Below, in pieces: positions 18,146-25,577 of a stretch of DNA of 64,000 bases. Source of the DNA: Advenella kashmirensis W13003 (GTDB taxonomy: Bacteria; Pseudomonadota; Gammaproteobacteria; Burkholderiales; Burkholderiaceae_B); NCBI RefSeq assembly GCF_000506985.1, contig NZ_KI650979.1:2046710-2110709 (forward strand), read 5' to 3'. Positions within the stretch are counted from its first letter, which is position 1. Each line of letters opens with the position of its first letter. The notes under the pieces were generated by a model that was given only the letters and a program-made list of their open reading frames with translations, was not told where the DNA came from and did not search any database. The position numbers and the translations under genes were made by a program.

Positions 18146-18736
18146 ATGGAACATGAAGTGATGCTGTGGGTAAGGGAAATGCTGAGCATATTATCCCTCC
18201 CGACTGTCGGTCTGCCCGGCGTTTTTGTCGTTGCCCTGGTATCGGCCACGTTGCTTCCCCTTGGCTCCGAACCGGTTGTCATCGCCTATCTCAAAATAGC
18301 ACCCGACATGTTCTGGCCCACCATTATGGTTGCCACGATCGGCAATACCATTGGCGGCGTCATCACTTACTATATGGGGCGCGCGGCAAAGGTCGGCTAC
18401 GAAAAAATCCAGCACAAAAAAGCACTGGCGGCAGGCGAGATTACCGATGAAACCGGACTGGCCATCGCCGCAGAAGAAAAATATCTGTCCGAAGGTGACG
18501 CTCCATCCGCTGCTCCGAAAAAGGAAGGGGGCAGATGGCATGACAAAATGACGTATTATTTCGAACGCTTCGGACCCGCCGCGTTGCTGTTTTCCTGGCT
18601 GCCCGTGGTGGGCGATCCCTTATGCGGTGTGGCCGGGTGGATGCGTTTGCCGCTGATCCCATCTATTATTTTCATGGCAATCGGCAAATTCCTGCGTTAT
18701 CTGCTCATGACCTCTGCTGTCCTGTGGATCTGGTAG
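18146..18736 (+). CDS. YqaA/DedA-like inner-membrane protein with a cytoplasmic insert
   Basis: VTT/SNARE-associated-Golgi-type membrane protein of the YqaA group, 196 residues; E. coli YqaA is about 140. The N-terminal half carries the family segment LPLGSEPVVIAYL and a first membrane bundle with GNTIGGVITYYMGR. The C-terminal half carries RFGPAALLFSWLPVVGDPLC and a final hydrophobic helix. Between them (about residues 93-140) lies a charged insert rich in Lys, Glu and Ala that is longer than usual. DedA relatives move lipid carriers across the membrane; the role here is unknown. It stands alone, divergent from ilvA. Confidence 0.78.
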   Translation: MEHEVMLWVREMLSILSLPTVGLPGVFVVALVSATLLPLGSEPVVIAYLKIAPDMFWPTIMVATIGNTIGGVITYYMGRAAKVGYEKIQHKKALAAGEITDETGLAIAAEEKYLSEGDAPSAAPKKEGGRWHDKMTYYFERFGPAALLFSWLPVVGDPLCGVAGWMRLPLIPSIIFMAIGKFLRYLLMTSAVLWIW

Positions 18737-18776
18737 TCGATATCAGCCAGCAGTGAAACGATGATCATGTCTGGCG

Positions 18777-19529
18777 TCAATGCGCCATCAGCAGGCCTTC
18801 CTTCTGGAACGCGGCATGGATCTGGCGCGCAAAGGCCAGCGCATGAGCACCATCGCCGTGCAAGCAAAGGGTATCAGCCTGAATCGGAACTTTTTTGCCT
18901 GACTGCGCTATGACATAACCCTCCTGTACCATGGTCAAGGCCTGGGAGACCGAGGTTTCAACCTCTTCAATCAGCGCGCCCGGCTGGTTACGTGGGGTGA
19001 GGGTGCCGTCATCCTGATACGAGCGATCGGCAAACACTTCCTGCATGACGGTCAGACCCAGTCCACGGGCAATGTCTACCTGACGACTGCCGGCAAGTGC
19101 AAACAGAGTAAGCTGCGGATCGACATCGCGTACGGCCTGGGCGATGGCTGCGGCCAGTTCAGCATGGTTGGCGGACATGTTGTACAGCGCGCCGTGAGCC
19201 TTGACATGATAAAGCCGGCCCCCCTGGGCACGGGCGACGGCGGCGAGCGCGCCGATTTGCACGACCACCAGGTCATACACCTGGATGGGGGTGAGTGCGA
19301 AGGGGCGGCGACCAAAGCCACGAATGTCATCCAGACCCGGATGGGCACCAGGCCTGACGCCCTGCTGTAGTGCCAGTTGCATGGTGTGCCGCATGGTATG
19401 AGCATCGCCGGCATGAAAACCGCAGGCGATATTGGCAGACGTCACATAGGGCATGATGGCGGCATCGTCACCCATCTTCCAGGCGCCGAAGCTCTCGCCC
19501 ATATCACAATTGAGATCAATTTTTTTCAT
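18777..19529 (-). CDS. pxpA: 5-oxoprolinase subunit A (LamB/YcsF family)
   Basis: Subunit of the PxpABC 5-oxoprolinase, which hydrolyses 5-oxoproline (pyroglutamate) to glutamate with ATP. 250 residues from the ATG at 19529, which has AAGGA upstream; an extra ten residues from 19559 are unlikely. Family motifs: DLNCDMGESFGAW, ANIACGFHAGDA and VKAHGALYN. It is the third gene of the minus-strand order pxpB-pxpC-pxpA. Some bacteria place LamB/YcsF genes with biotin carboxylase genes, as is the case about 3 kb away here. Confidence 0.92.
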   Translation of the reverse strand: MKKIDLNCDMGESFGAWKMGDDAAIMPYVTSANIACGFHAGDAHTMRHTMQLALQQGVRPGAHPGLDDIRGFGRRPFALTPIQVYDLVVVQIGALAAVARAQGGRLYHVKAHGALYNMSANHAELAAAIAQAVRDVDPQLTLFALAGSRQVDIARGLGLTVMQEVFADRSYQDDGTLTPRNQPGALIEEVETSVSQALTMVQEGYVIAQSGKKVPIQADTLCLHGDGAHALAFARQIHAAFQKEGLLMAH

Positions 19530-19630
19530 CACATCGTTTCCTTGGAGCGGGCTGTGCAATAGCAGGATATGCCCATTCTATATCGCATTTGTCATGGCGC
19601 GGGCGCGGATGCCCCGGGGCCTTGTCAGAT

Positions 19631-20677
19631 TCATGTTGATCGGACAAACGCATCTTCCATGGCTGTGCCCAGTGGTGCCAAAGCCTGATGTACCTGGGCG
19701 AACAGCGCTTCGCGCTGCAGGAATACAGTGCGCGCCTCGTTCAGGCTGATCAACGACAGTTGAATGGATTCTCCCGGCAGGCATCGGGCCAGTACCGGCA
19801 GATCGACACTGGCGACATTGGCAATTTTCGGATAACCGCCGGTTGTCTGACGGTCTGCCATCAGGATAATGGGCTGGCCATCGGGCGGGATCTGAATGGT
19901 GCCAAATGCCGTCGGTTCCGAAAGAATCTGCAGGCCCGCCTCGGTTTGCAGGGACGGTCCATCCAGACGATAGCCCATTCTGTCGGAACTGGGCGTGATG
20001 GTATAGCGGGCGTTCAGAAAAGCGGTTTGCTGATTGACGGTAAAGTGTGTCCAATGCGCGCCGCGCGTTACCCGGATATGATGCCGTGATCCCAGACCCA
20101 GCCCGGCAGGCAGATAGATGCGGAATTGATCCAGGAAGTGCGCCAGTGCGTCGACAGCCGTTGGGCCCAGCTTGCGGTTGAGCGTCAGCCGGTCTTCTTT
20201 CATCAGCGCCCGTCCATGAAAGCCGCCCATACGACTTTTCAGATCGGTACTGGCGCTTTCCATGGTGGTATTTAACTGAATACCTCCGGCGATGGCCAGG
20301 GTCGCCCGCGCCTGGCCTTGCGGGGTGTCGTTACTGACGGGCGCGGAGCCAATACTGAGTACCTGACCGGTGCGAATCAGATGGGGGCGATTCAGTGCGA
20401 TCGGGCGGCCATCGCATTCAAGCGTAAAAGCGGCACCACACACCGCGATGCAGGCGTCCTGCATGAACTTGATCTGCGGGCCGGACAGCGTCATTTCCAG
20501 TACGGGCAAAAGTGTGCGATTGCCGACCAGCGCGTTGGCCAGCCGGAAGGCGACCTGATCCATGACGCCGCATACCGGAGCGCCATAGGCTTGATAGCCA
20601 TGTCGGCCTGCATCCTGAAATACAGACAGCGGGCCGGGTTTGAGCACAAGCAGACCTGTTTCCTCTTCTGAACGCAT
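19631..20677 (-). CDS. pxpC: 5-oxoprolinase subunit C (biotin-dependent carboxyltransferase-like, KipA family)
   Basis: 348-residue KipA/AHS2-domain protein, the partner of PxpB in forming the ATP-dependent 5-oxoproline phosphorylating unit. The family opening LSVFQDAGRHGYQAYG is seen near residue 18, and the C-terminal DRMGYRLDG and ADRQTTGGYPKIA segments are present. It follows pxpB after 9 bp and precedes pxpA by about 100 bp. Database names such as 'biotin-dependent carboxyltransferase' reflect homology to urea carboxylase regions; no biotinylation site exists in it. Confidence 0.9.
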   Translation of the reverse strand: MRSEEETGLLVLKPGPLSVFQDAGRHGYQAYGAPVCGVMDQVAFRLANALVGNRTLLPVLEMTLSGPQIKFMQDACIAVCGAAFTLECDGRPIALNRPHLIRTGQVLSIGSAPVSNDTPQGQARATLAIAGGIQLNTTMESASTDLKSRMGGFHGRALMKEDRLTLNRKLGPTAVDALAHFLDQFRIYLPAGLGLGSRHHIRVTRGAHWTHFTVNQQTAFLNARYTITPSSDRMGYRLDGPSLQTEAGLQILSEPTAFGTIQIPPDGQPIILMADRQTTGGYPKIANVASVDLPVLARCLPGESIQLSLISLNEARTVFLQREALFAQVHQALAPLGTAMEDAFVRST

Positions 20678-20686
20678 TGCTTTTCC

Positions 20687-21445
20687 TTACCGTATTGTCT
20701 CTGTCCGGGCCTTGATTTGTTCGTACTCCTGGCGGCTGATGATATCAAATTGCACCTGATCGCCTGGCGCATAGCGCGCGTAGGGCGGGGTGTGCGGATC
20801 AAACAGGCGCAGCGGCGTGGCGCCGACAATATTCCAGCCGCCGGGAGAGTCGTTGGGGTAGATCACTGTCTGGCGGTTGGCAATGGCGACCGACCCCGCG
20901 GGCAGATGCTTGCGGGGCGTACTGCGCCGGCCAATGGCCAGGCGTTCATCGGACAGACCCATATAGCCCATGCCCGGGGCAAACCCCAGCATAAACACCC
21001 GAACCGGCGCGGCCGTATGCAGTTGGATGACCTCTTCAACCGTCAGCCCGCAGTGCCGGGCGATGTCATCCAGGTCGATCCCAAACGACGGGTCGTAGCA
21101 GACCGGGATCCGAATCAGGCGTGCCGCTTCGGTCACGGCGGCGGCGTTATCGCGAATGTTATCGCTGTGGGCAAGCGGCGCCAGAATCTCTGTCAGCGTG
21201 TTGATCAGTTCTTTATGCGCAGGCGGCTGCGGATAAAAGGGATGTAAACAGACGCCCAGCGTGGTGAACGTGGGCACCAGGTCACTGATGTAGGGCAGTT
21301 GGGCATTGTGAATCAGTTCCGCTGCCTGGCGGGCGCGCGCATTGATTGCCGGGTCGATCTGATCGCCGAAGCGGATGATGACGCAATGGTCGCCTTCGGA
21401 ACTGAAGGTCCAGGGGGCAGTGGAAGAGGCCGGATGTGAATTCAT
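20687..21445 (-). CDS. pxpB: 5-oxoprolinase subunit B (KipI family)
   Basis: 252-residue AHS1/KipI-domain protein. Recognisable segments: VIRFGDQIDPAIN at the start, VCYDPSFGIDLDD in the middle, and FMLGFAPGMGYMGLSD with the C-terminal PGGWNIVGATPLRLF. Together with PxpC it forms the ATP-binding part of 5-oxoprolinase. First gene of the pxpBCA transcript; its leader lies in the 309-bp region facing the GntR gene. Confidence 0.9.
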   Translation of the reverse strand: MNSHPASSTAPWTFSSEGDHCVIIRFGDQIDPAINARARQAAELIHNAQLPYISDLVPTFTTLGVCLHPFYPQPPAHKELINTLTEILAPLAHSDNIRDNAAAVTEAARLIRIPVCYDPSFGIDLDDIARHCGLTVEEVIQLHTAAPVRVFMLGFAPGMGYMGLSDERLAIGRRSTPRKHLPAGSVAIANRQTVIYPNDSPGGWNIVGATPLRLFDPHTPPYARYAPGDQVQFDIISRQEYEQIKARTETIR

Positions 21446-21754
21446 GGGATGTGTAAATTGCGATCAAAAAAACGGAACCCATTACCAGACGAGATGAAAA
21501 AGAGTGTATCAGTAATTCGCGCAAATTCGGCGAATCATGGAGCTCAAGCCGCGGACGTTAGCGAGGCGAAAGTGGTCGCGTCTTTATAAGCAGGAGCGGG
21601 CTGAATTAATCCGCGAGGATGTGGCACAATCGTTTTGTTAACTATCTGAATTATTACATCAGGGCTATAATAGGGTGTGTTAAACGCGAGGACACGCGGT
21701 TAAATTTCTGGTGCCTGAGTGCACTTAATCAATAGGTCAATAGGCAGGATATAT
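21446..21754. other. Divergent pxpB / GntR intergenic region
   Basis: 309 bp, no coding frame of note. It holds the leader of pxpB on the left. On the right is the GntR promoter area: a TATAAT at 21666-21671 with no clear -35 at 16-18 bp, and a TTGTTAAC-core element at 21633-21646 just upstream. An additional GTGTGTTAAAC half-site-like sequence is near 21675. Confidence 0.5.
21633..21646. promoter_or_regulatory. Candidate GntR operator upstream of its own gene
   Basis: TTTTGTTAACTATC matches 11 of 14 positions of the perfect palindrome TATTGTTAACAATA in the biotin carboxylase/BCCP divergent promoter, including the central TTGTTAAC. It lies about 20 bp upstream of the -10 of the GntR gene, suggesting autoregulation. 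Confidence 0.45.
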
Positions 21755-22501
21755 ATGGTGAAATCGACGGGTCAGGAAGCGCTGGACAGTTTTGAAAGTA
21801 CAGTGGAATTCCGCCTTTTTTCTGACCGTAGGCAATTGACACTTTCCCTGCCAGAGCAAATAGCGGCTCAACTGGGTGACCAAATCATCAGTGGGGCGAT
21901 GGCCAATGGCGCGCATATACCTGAACAGGAACTTGCAGAACGTTATGAAGTGAGCCGGGGTCCGGTGCGAGAGGCGCTCAGAATTTTGGAACGTGAAGGT
22001 CTTGTTATCGTCAATGCGAGAAGAGGGGCTTCAGTCAGTGAATTGAACGTGACGGAACTGGCGGAGATCTTTGAAGTGCGCAGCGCTTTGTTGTCGCTGG
22101 CGGCTCGCAAAAATGCCACGACCCGGAGCCCGGAACTGTTGAATCTGCTGGAATATGGCATTGAAAAACTCGCGACTTACGTCGACACGCCGGAAGATGG
22201 CAGTCGTTACGCCGAAACGACTTACCGTCTTTCGTTGCTCTCGGCGCGCTACGCGTCTAATGCCCGACTCAGTCAGATCGTGACATCGCTGTCCTTGCAA
22301 ACCCTGCGTTATTCAAAGCTTCAATTTCGTGTAAAAGCGCGCCGCGAACGGTCGCTGGAATTCTGGCGTCAAAGCTTGCGTGCCTGTCGCGAAGGCGATG
22401 TTGATGCGGCTGTCCGGATTTGCCAGGAACGGATACAACTATCGTGGGATGCCACGCTCGCCGTTCTTCAGAAAGGCGAACCCGGCACAGGTAAAGAATG
22501 A
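21755..22501 (+). CDS. GntR-family regulator, FCD (FadR-type) ligand domain
   Basis: 248-residue transcription factor. The start at ATG 21755 has AGGCAGGA 6-13 bp upstream; the GTG at 21719 is less likely. The N-terminal winged helix (about 25-95) contains the GntR pattern GPVREALRILEREGLV; the C-terminal all-helical FCD domain (about 100-235) probably binds an organic acid through a metal-centred pocket. It is flanked by pxpB (divergent) and the biotin carboxylase gene (convergent). The shared palindrome suggests it represses the carboxylase genes and itself; this is inferred. Confidence 0.85.
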   Translation: MVKSTGQEALDSFESTVEFRLFSDRRQLTLSLPEQIAAQLGDQIISGAMANGAHIPEQELAERYEVSRGPVREALRILEREGLVIVNARRGASVSELNVTELAEIFEVRSALLSLAARKNATTRSPELLNLLEYGIEKLATYVDTPEDGSRYAETTYRLSLLSARYASNARLSQIVTSLSLQTLRYSKLQFRVKARRERSLEFWRQSLRACREGDVDAAVRICQERIQLSWDATLAVLQKGEPGTGKE

Positions 22502-22517
22502 CATTGACGTTTGATCA

Positions 22518-23879
22518 TCAGGCGTGCACGGTTTGTCTTTTGACAATATCGTCGGCCAGTTGTGTGTGAATTTTTCCTTCCTGAAAATCGGCATCCTGCA
22601 AGGCGGCGACGAGAAATGGAATATTGGTTTTGATGCCTTCAACCACACTGTCCGAGAGCGCCTCAGATAGACGGGCAATCGCCTGTTGGCGGTTCGCTCC
22701 ATAAGCAATAACCTTGGCAATCATCGGGTCATAATAGGGGGATATCCGGTTGCCCTCAGCGTATCCGGTTTCAATGCGGATGCCTGGCCCCACCGACAGG
22801 CGGAACACTTTCAATAGCCCGGGCGATGGAATCCAGCGCCATGGATCTTCTGCATAAATGCGAGCCTGTATGGCATGTCCCTTCGGGGGCTGGAGATCGG
22901 CCGATATAACATCGGACAAGCGCTGTCCGGCAGCCAGTGCGATCTGGCTTCTGACAATATCTACACCCGTTACTTCTTCGGTGACACCATGCTCCACCTG
23001 CAGACGCGTGTTCATCTCCAGAAAGCTGAATCCCCGGTCCGGGTCGTATAGTGTCTCAATGGTGCCGATGTTGTTGTATTGAATGGTCTTCATAATGTGC
23101 GCCGCCGTGTCCGCCATTGACAAAATCGTCGCACGCTCGATCGCCGGGGCACCCGCCTCTTCAATCACTTTCTGATGGCGGCGCTGGATAGAGCAATCAC
23201 GCTCAAACAGATGGATGGCATTGCCGTAATTATCGGCAATGATCTGGAACTCGATATGGCGGGGCCGCTCAAACAGTTGTTCAGCGTACAACTCGCCATT
23301 GCCAAAGCTTCTTTGCGCCAGGCCCCGGGCCTTTTCCAGCGAGGCGGGCAATTGCTCGGGCGAGTGCACCGAAAGCATTCCGATACCGCCACCGCCGGCC
23401 GCGGGCTTGATCAACAGAGGGAAGCCAACTGCGGCTGCCTGCAGGGATTGCTGTGCCAAATCTCCGCGCAAAACTTGACTGCTCTGGCACATTGGCATGG
23501 CATGTTGCTTCATCAACTCACGGGCCTGTGTTTTATGTCCCATGGATTCAATCCAGTTTGCAGCCGGACCGATAAAGACCTTACCTGCCTGCATGACCTT
23601 GCGAGCAAATTCCGCATTTTCAGACAGAAATCCGTAGCCAGGATGGATGGCGTCGGCTCCGGTGACGCATGCCGCGTTCACAATCGCATCCATGTTCAGA
23701 TAACTTTGCCGGGCCACCGCCTCTCCGATACAGACGCGTTCGTCAGCCTGGGCGATATAAGGCAAATCTGCATCGGCATGCGAGTAAACCGCGACACTTT
23801 GAATGCCCGAATCCTGCAGGGCACGAATGATTCTGGCAGCGACGGCCCCTCGATTGGCCACTAATACTTTTTTGAACAC
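22518..23879 (-). CDS. Biotin carboxylase subunit of an acyl-CoA (or AccBC-type) carboxylase
   Basis: 454 residues if started at the GTG at 23879, which has AAAGGAG 7 bp upstream and begins exactly at the family N-terminus (FKKVLVANRG). The upstream ATG at 23939 would add 20 unconserved residues across the promoter. ATP-grasp enzyme that carboxylates biotin with bicarbonate and ATP; motifs HPGYGFLSEN, GGGGIGM and FLEMNTRLQVEH are present. The last motif reads VEHGVTE, whereas AccC has VEHPVTE. It is a stand-alone biotin carboxylase with no fused BCCP, divergent from a separate BCCP gene. Its carboxyltransferase partner could be the protein at 25578 or, less likely, a Pxp-associated complex. 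The housekeeping AccC is presumably elsewhere. Confidence 0.86.
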   Translation of the reverse strand: MFKKVLVANRGAVAARIIRALQDSGIQSVAVYSHADADLPYIAQADERVCIGEAVARQSYLNMDAIVNAACVTGADAIHPGYGFLSENAEFARKVMQAGKVFIGPAANWIESMGHKTQARELMKQHAMPMCQSSQVLRGDLAQQSLQAAAVGFPLLIKPAAGGGGIGMLSVHSPEQLPASLEKARGLAQRSFGNGELYAEQLFERPRHIEFQIIADNYGNAIHLFERDCSIQRRHQKVIEEAGAPAIERATILSMADTAAHIMKTIQYNNIGTIETLYDPDRGFSFLEMNTRLQVEHGVTEEVTGVDIVRSQIALAAGQRLSDVISADLQPPKGHAIQARIYAEDPWRWIPSPGLLKVFRLSVGPGIRIETGYAEGNRISPYYDPMIAKVIAYGANRQQAIARLSEALSDSVVEGIKTNIPFLVAALQDADFQEGKIHTQLADDIVKRQTVHA

Positions 23880-23938
23880 GCGCTTTCTCCTTTCCCATGG
23901 ACGAATCAATTTTTGATGTGTGTGGACATGCACGCTCA

Positions 23939-23967
23939 TTGTGCATTTTATGTTTGTGTATTATATT
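23939..23967 (+). promoter_or_regulatory. Promoter for the BCCP-CoA-transferase-carboxyltransferase genes
   Basis: -35 TTGTGC (23939-23944), 17-bp spacer, -10 TATATT (23962-23967). The start of transcription would fall in the palindrome at 23967-23980, about 30 bp before the BCCP start codon. Confidence 0.5.
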
Positions 23968-23990
23968 ATTGTTAACAATATTTTTGTCAA
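23960..23990 (-). promoter_or_regulatory. Promoter for the biotin carboxylase gene
   Basis: On the minus strand a perfect TTGACA (23990-23985) and a perfect TATAAT (23965-23960) are separated by 19 bp; the palindrome TATTGTTAACAATA fills most of the spacer. AATATA or TAATAT would be alternative -10 elements at 17 or 16 bp. Confidence 0.55.
23967..23980. promoter_or_regulatory. Palindromic operator shared by both divergent promoters
   Basis: TATTGTTAACAATA is a perfect 14-bp palindrome. It overlaps the end of the plus-strand -10 and its start point, and lies inside the -35/-10 spacer of the minus-strand promoter, so one bound repressor could silence both. The neighbouring GntR/FCD protein is the natural candidate. 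Confidence 0.65.
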
Positions 23991-24004
23991 TAAGGAGTGG
24001 GAGC

Positions 24005-24217
24005 ATGGAAATCCTGTCAGAGGTTACAGGCAATGTTTGGAAAGTGCTTGTTAAACAAGGGGATGCCGTGGAAGCGGGTCAAACACTGGTCATCGTGGAA
24101 TCGATGAAAATGGAAATACCGGTGGATGCCGAAACGGCGGGCACGGTCAGTCTGTTCGTGAAAGAAGGGGATCCGATCGAAGAAGGCATGCGGGTTGCCG
24201 AAATCATCGCGTCTTAA
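24005..24217 (+). CDS. Biotin carboxyl carrier protein, short stand-alone form
   Basis: 70-residue biotinyl domain only. The biotinylation motif ESMKME (modified Lys at residue 36) is centred in the domain, and the hairpin-forming GNVWKVLVKQGDAVEAGQ is typical. The ATG at 24005 has AAGGAG 9 bp upstream. It lacks the N-terminal Ala/Pro-rich linker of AccB, so it is a minimal carrier of the type seen in urea-carboxylase-like and LamB/YcsF-associated clusters. It should shuttle carboxybiotin between the divergent biotin carboxylase and a carboxyltransferase. Confidence 0.9.
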   Translation: MEILSEVTGNVWKVLVKQGDAVEAGQTLVIVESMKMEIPVDAETAGTVSLFVKEGDPIEEGMRVAEIIAS

Positions 24218-24253
24218 GCCGCTGTGACATGTGTATATTCGACAGGAGAGCAA

Positions 24254-25528
24254 ATGAGCCCTACTTTAAACACGCAGCCAGTGACCGCCGAAACCGGGTC
24301 TGCACCCCTGGCAGGCATTAAGGTCATCGAAATTTGCAGTACGATCGCAGGCCCTGCATGCGGACGGCTACTTGCCGATTTCGGTGCAGACGTGATCAAA
24401 ATTGAGCCGCCTCAGGGTGATCCGGTACGCCAGATGGGTAGCCATGTTGGCGATATTTCGCTTTATGCAGCCTCGATATTGCGCAACAAGCGTTCTATCG
24501 TGATTGATCTGAAATCAGAGCAGGGGCGGGAGCTGGCGTTGGCGCTGATTGCCAGGGCCGATATTGTTCTGGAAAACAACCGGCCCGGCGTCCTTGAGAG
24601 ACTGGGGCTGGGATATGAGCAGGTAGCCGTGAAGCATCCTGGCGTGATCTACGTGCGCATCAGCGGTTATGGGCAGGATGGCCCCTATTCGCAACGTCCC
24701 GGCTATGGCGCTATTTGCGAAGCGGTGGGGGGCGTCAGGCACATGACCGGGGATCCGGACCGTCCGCCTGCCCGGGTGGCGCTGGCGACGACTGATTACC
24801 TGACCTCAGTCTATGCAGCCTTCGGCGCACTGGGCGCGTTGCGCAGTCGCGACCGGACAGGCAAGGGGCAGGTGGTGGATGTTGCCCTGTACGAGACTGC
24901 GTTTACACAGCTTGAACCGCTGGTGCCCGCCTACCAGAAACTGAATAAAGTTCCGATGCGGGTGGGACCCAATCTGCCTTCCATGGCGCCCAACAGTCTG
25001 TATCCGACACGGGATGCGAATTACTTGTTGATTGCCGCCAATAGCAATGCCACTTTCGAGCGTTTGCTCAAACTGATGAATCGGCTTGAGCTGCTGCAGG
25101 ATCCGCGTTTTTGTTCGATTCGTGCACGCGGAGAAAAACCCAATATGCTGGCACTGGATGCCATTATCAGCGATTGGACGCGGCAGTACGACGCCGTTGA
25201 GCTGGAGCAGATGATCATTGACGTGGAGGTACCCGTCTCACGTGTGTACACCGTCGCAGATATCTTCGATGACCCGCATTATCGGGCTCGCAGCATGATA
25301 GCCCACGTCGCCCATCCCCAACTGGAGTCAGTTGCACAAATCGGCGTGGTGCCAAGGTTGTCCGCCACACCTGGGATTATTCGTTTTACCGGCCCGGATC
25401 TGGGTGCAGACACGATCAGTGTATTGCGAGACGAGCTTGGTCTTCAGGATGAAGCTATCGACAATATGCTCAGTGCCGGCGTTGTTCGTGAGGGCGCATC
25501 CACGCGTCGTCGCGGGCACAAACAATAA
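24254..25528 (+). CDS. Class III CoA-transferase (CaiB/BaiF family)
   Basis: 424 residues from the ATG at 24254 with CAGGAG upstream; it begins 36 bp after the BCCP stop. Transfers CoA between carboxylic acids through an aspartyl-CoA thioester; Asp181 (ATTDYLTS) is the expected catalytic residue. N-terminal motifs GIKVIEICSTIAGPACGRLLADFGADVIKIE and C-terminal domain are complete. Its place between a BCCP and a carboxyltransferase suggests that it activates the acid whose thioester is then carboxylated, or recovers CoA from the product. Substrate unknown. Confidence 0.88.
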   Translation: MSPTLNTQPVTAETGSAPLAGIKVIEICSTIAGPACGRLLADFGADVIKIEPPQGDPVRQMGSHVGDISLYAASILRNKRSIVIDLKSEQGRELALALIARADIVLENNRPGVLERLGLGYEQVAVKHPGVIYVRISGYGQDGPYSQRPGYGAICEAVGGVRHMTGDPDRPPARVALATTDYLTSVYAAFGALGALRSRDRTGKGQVVDVALYETAFTQLEPLVPAYQKLNKVPMRVGPNLPSMAPNSLYPTRDANYLLIAANSNATFERLLKLMNRLELLQDPRFCSIRARGEKPNMLALDAIISDWTRQYDAVELEQMIIDVEVPVSRVYTVADIFDDPHYRARSMIAHVAHPQLESVAQIGVVPRLSATPGIIRFTGPDLGADTISVLRDELGLQDEAIDNMLSAGVVREGASTRRRGHKQ

Positions 25529-25577
25529 ATCGGGCTTGTCAGGCCGGCGTTACGTCCAACCCAAAGTAGAAGAGATT

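Noticed and set aside
21618-21640. Sigma-54-like TGGCAC upstream of the GntR gene
   Set aside because: The -12 GC is not at the required distance; only the -24 half matches.
23880-23939. ATG at 23939 as start of the biotin carboxylase
   Set aside because: The GTG at 23879 has AAAGGAG at ideal spacing and begins at the conserved N-terminus; the longer form would run through the leader.
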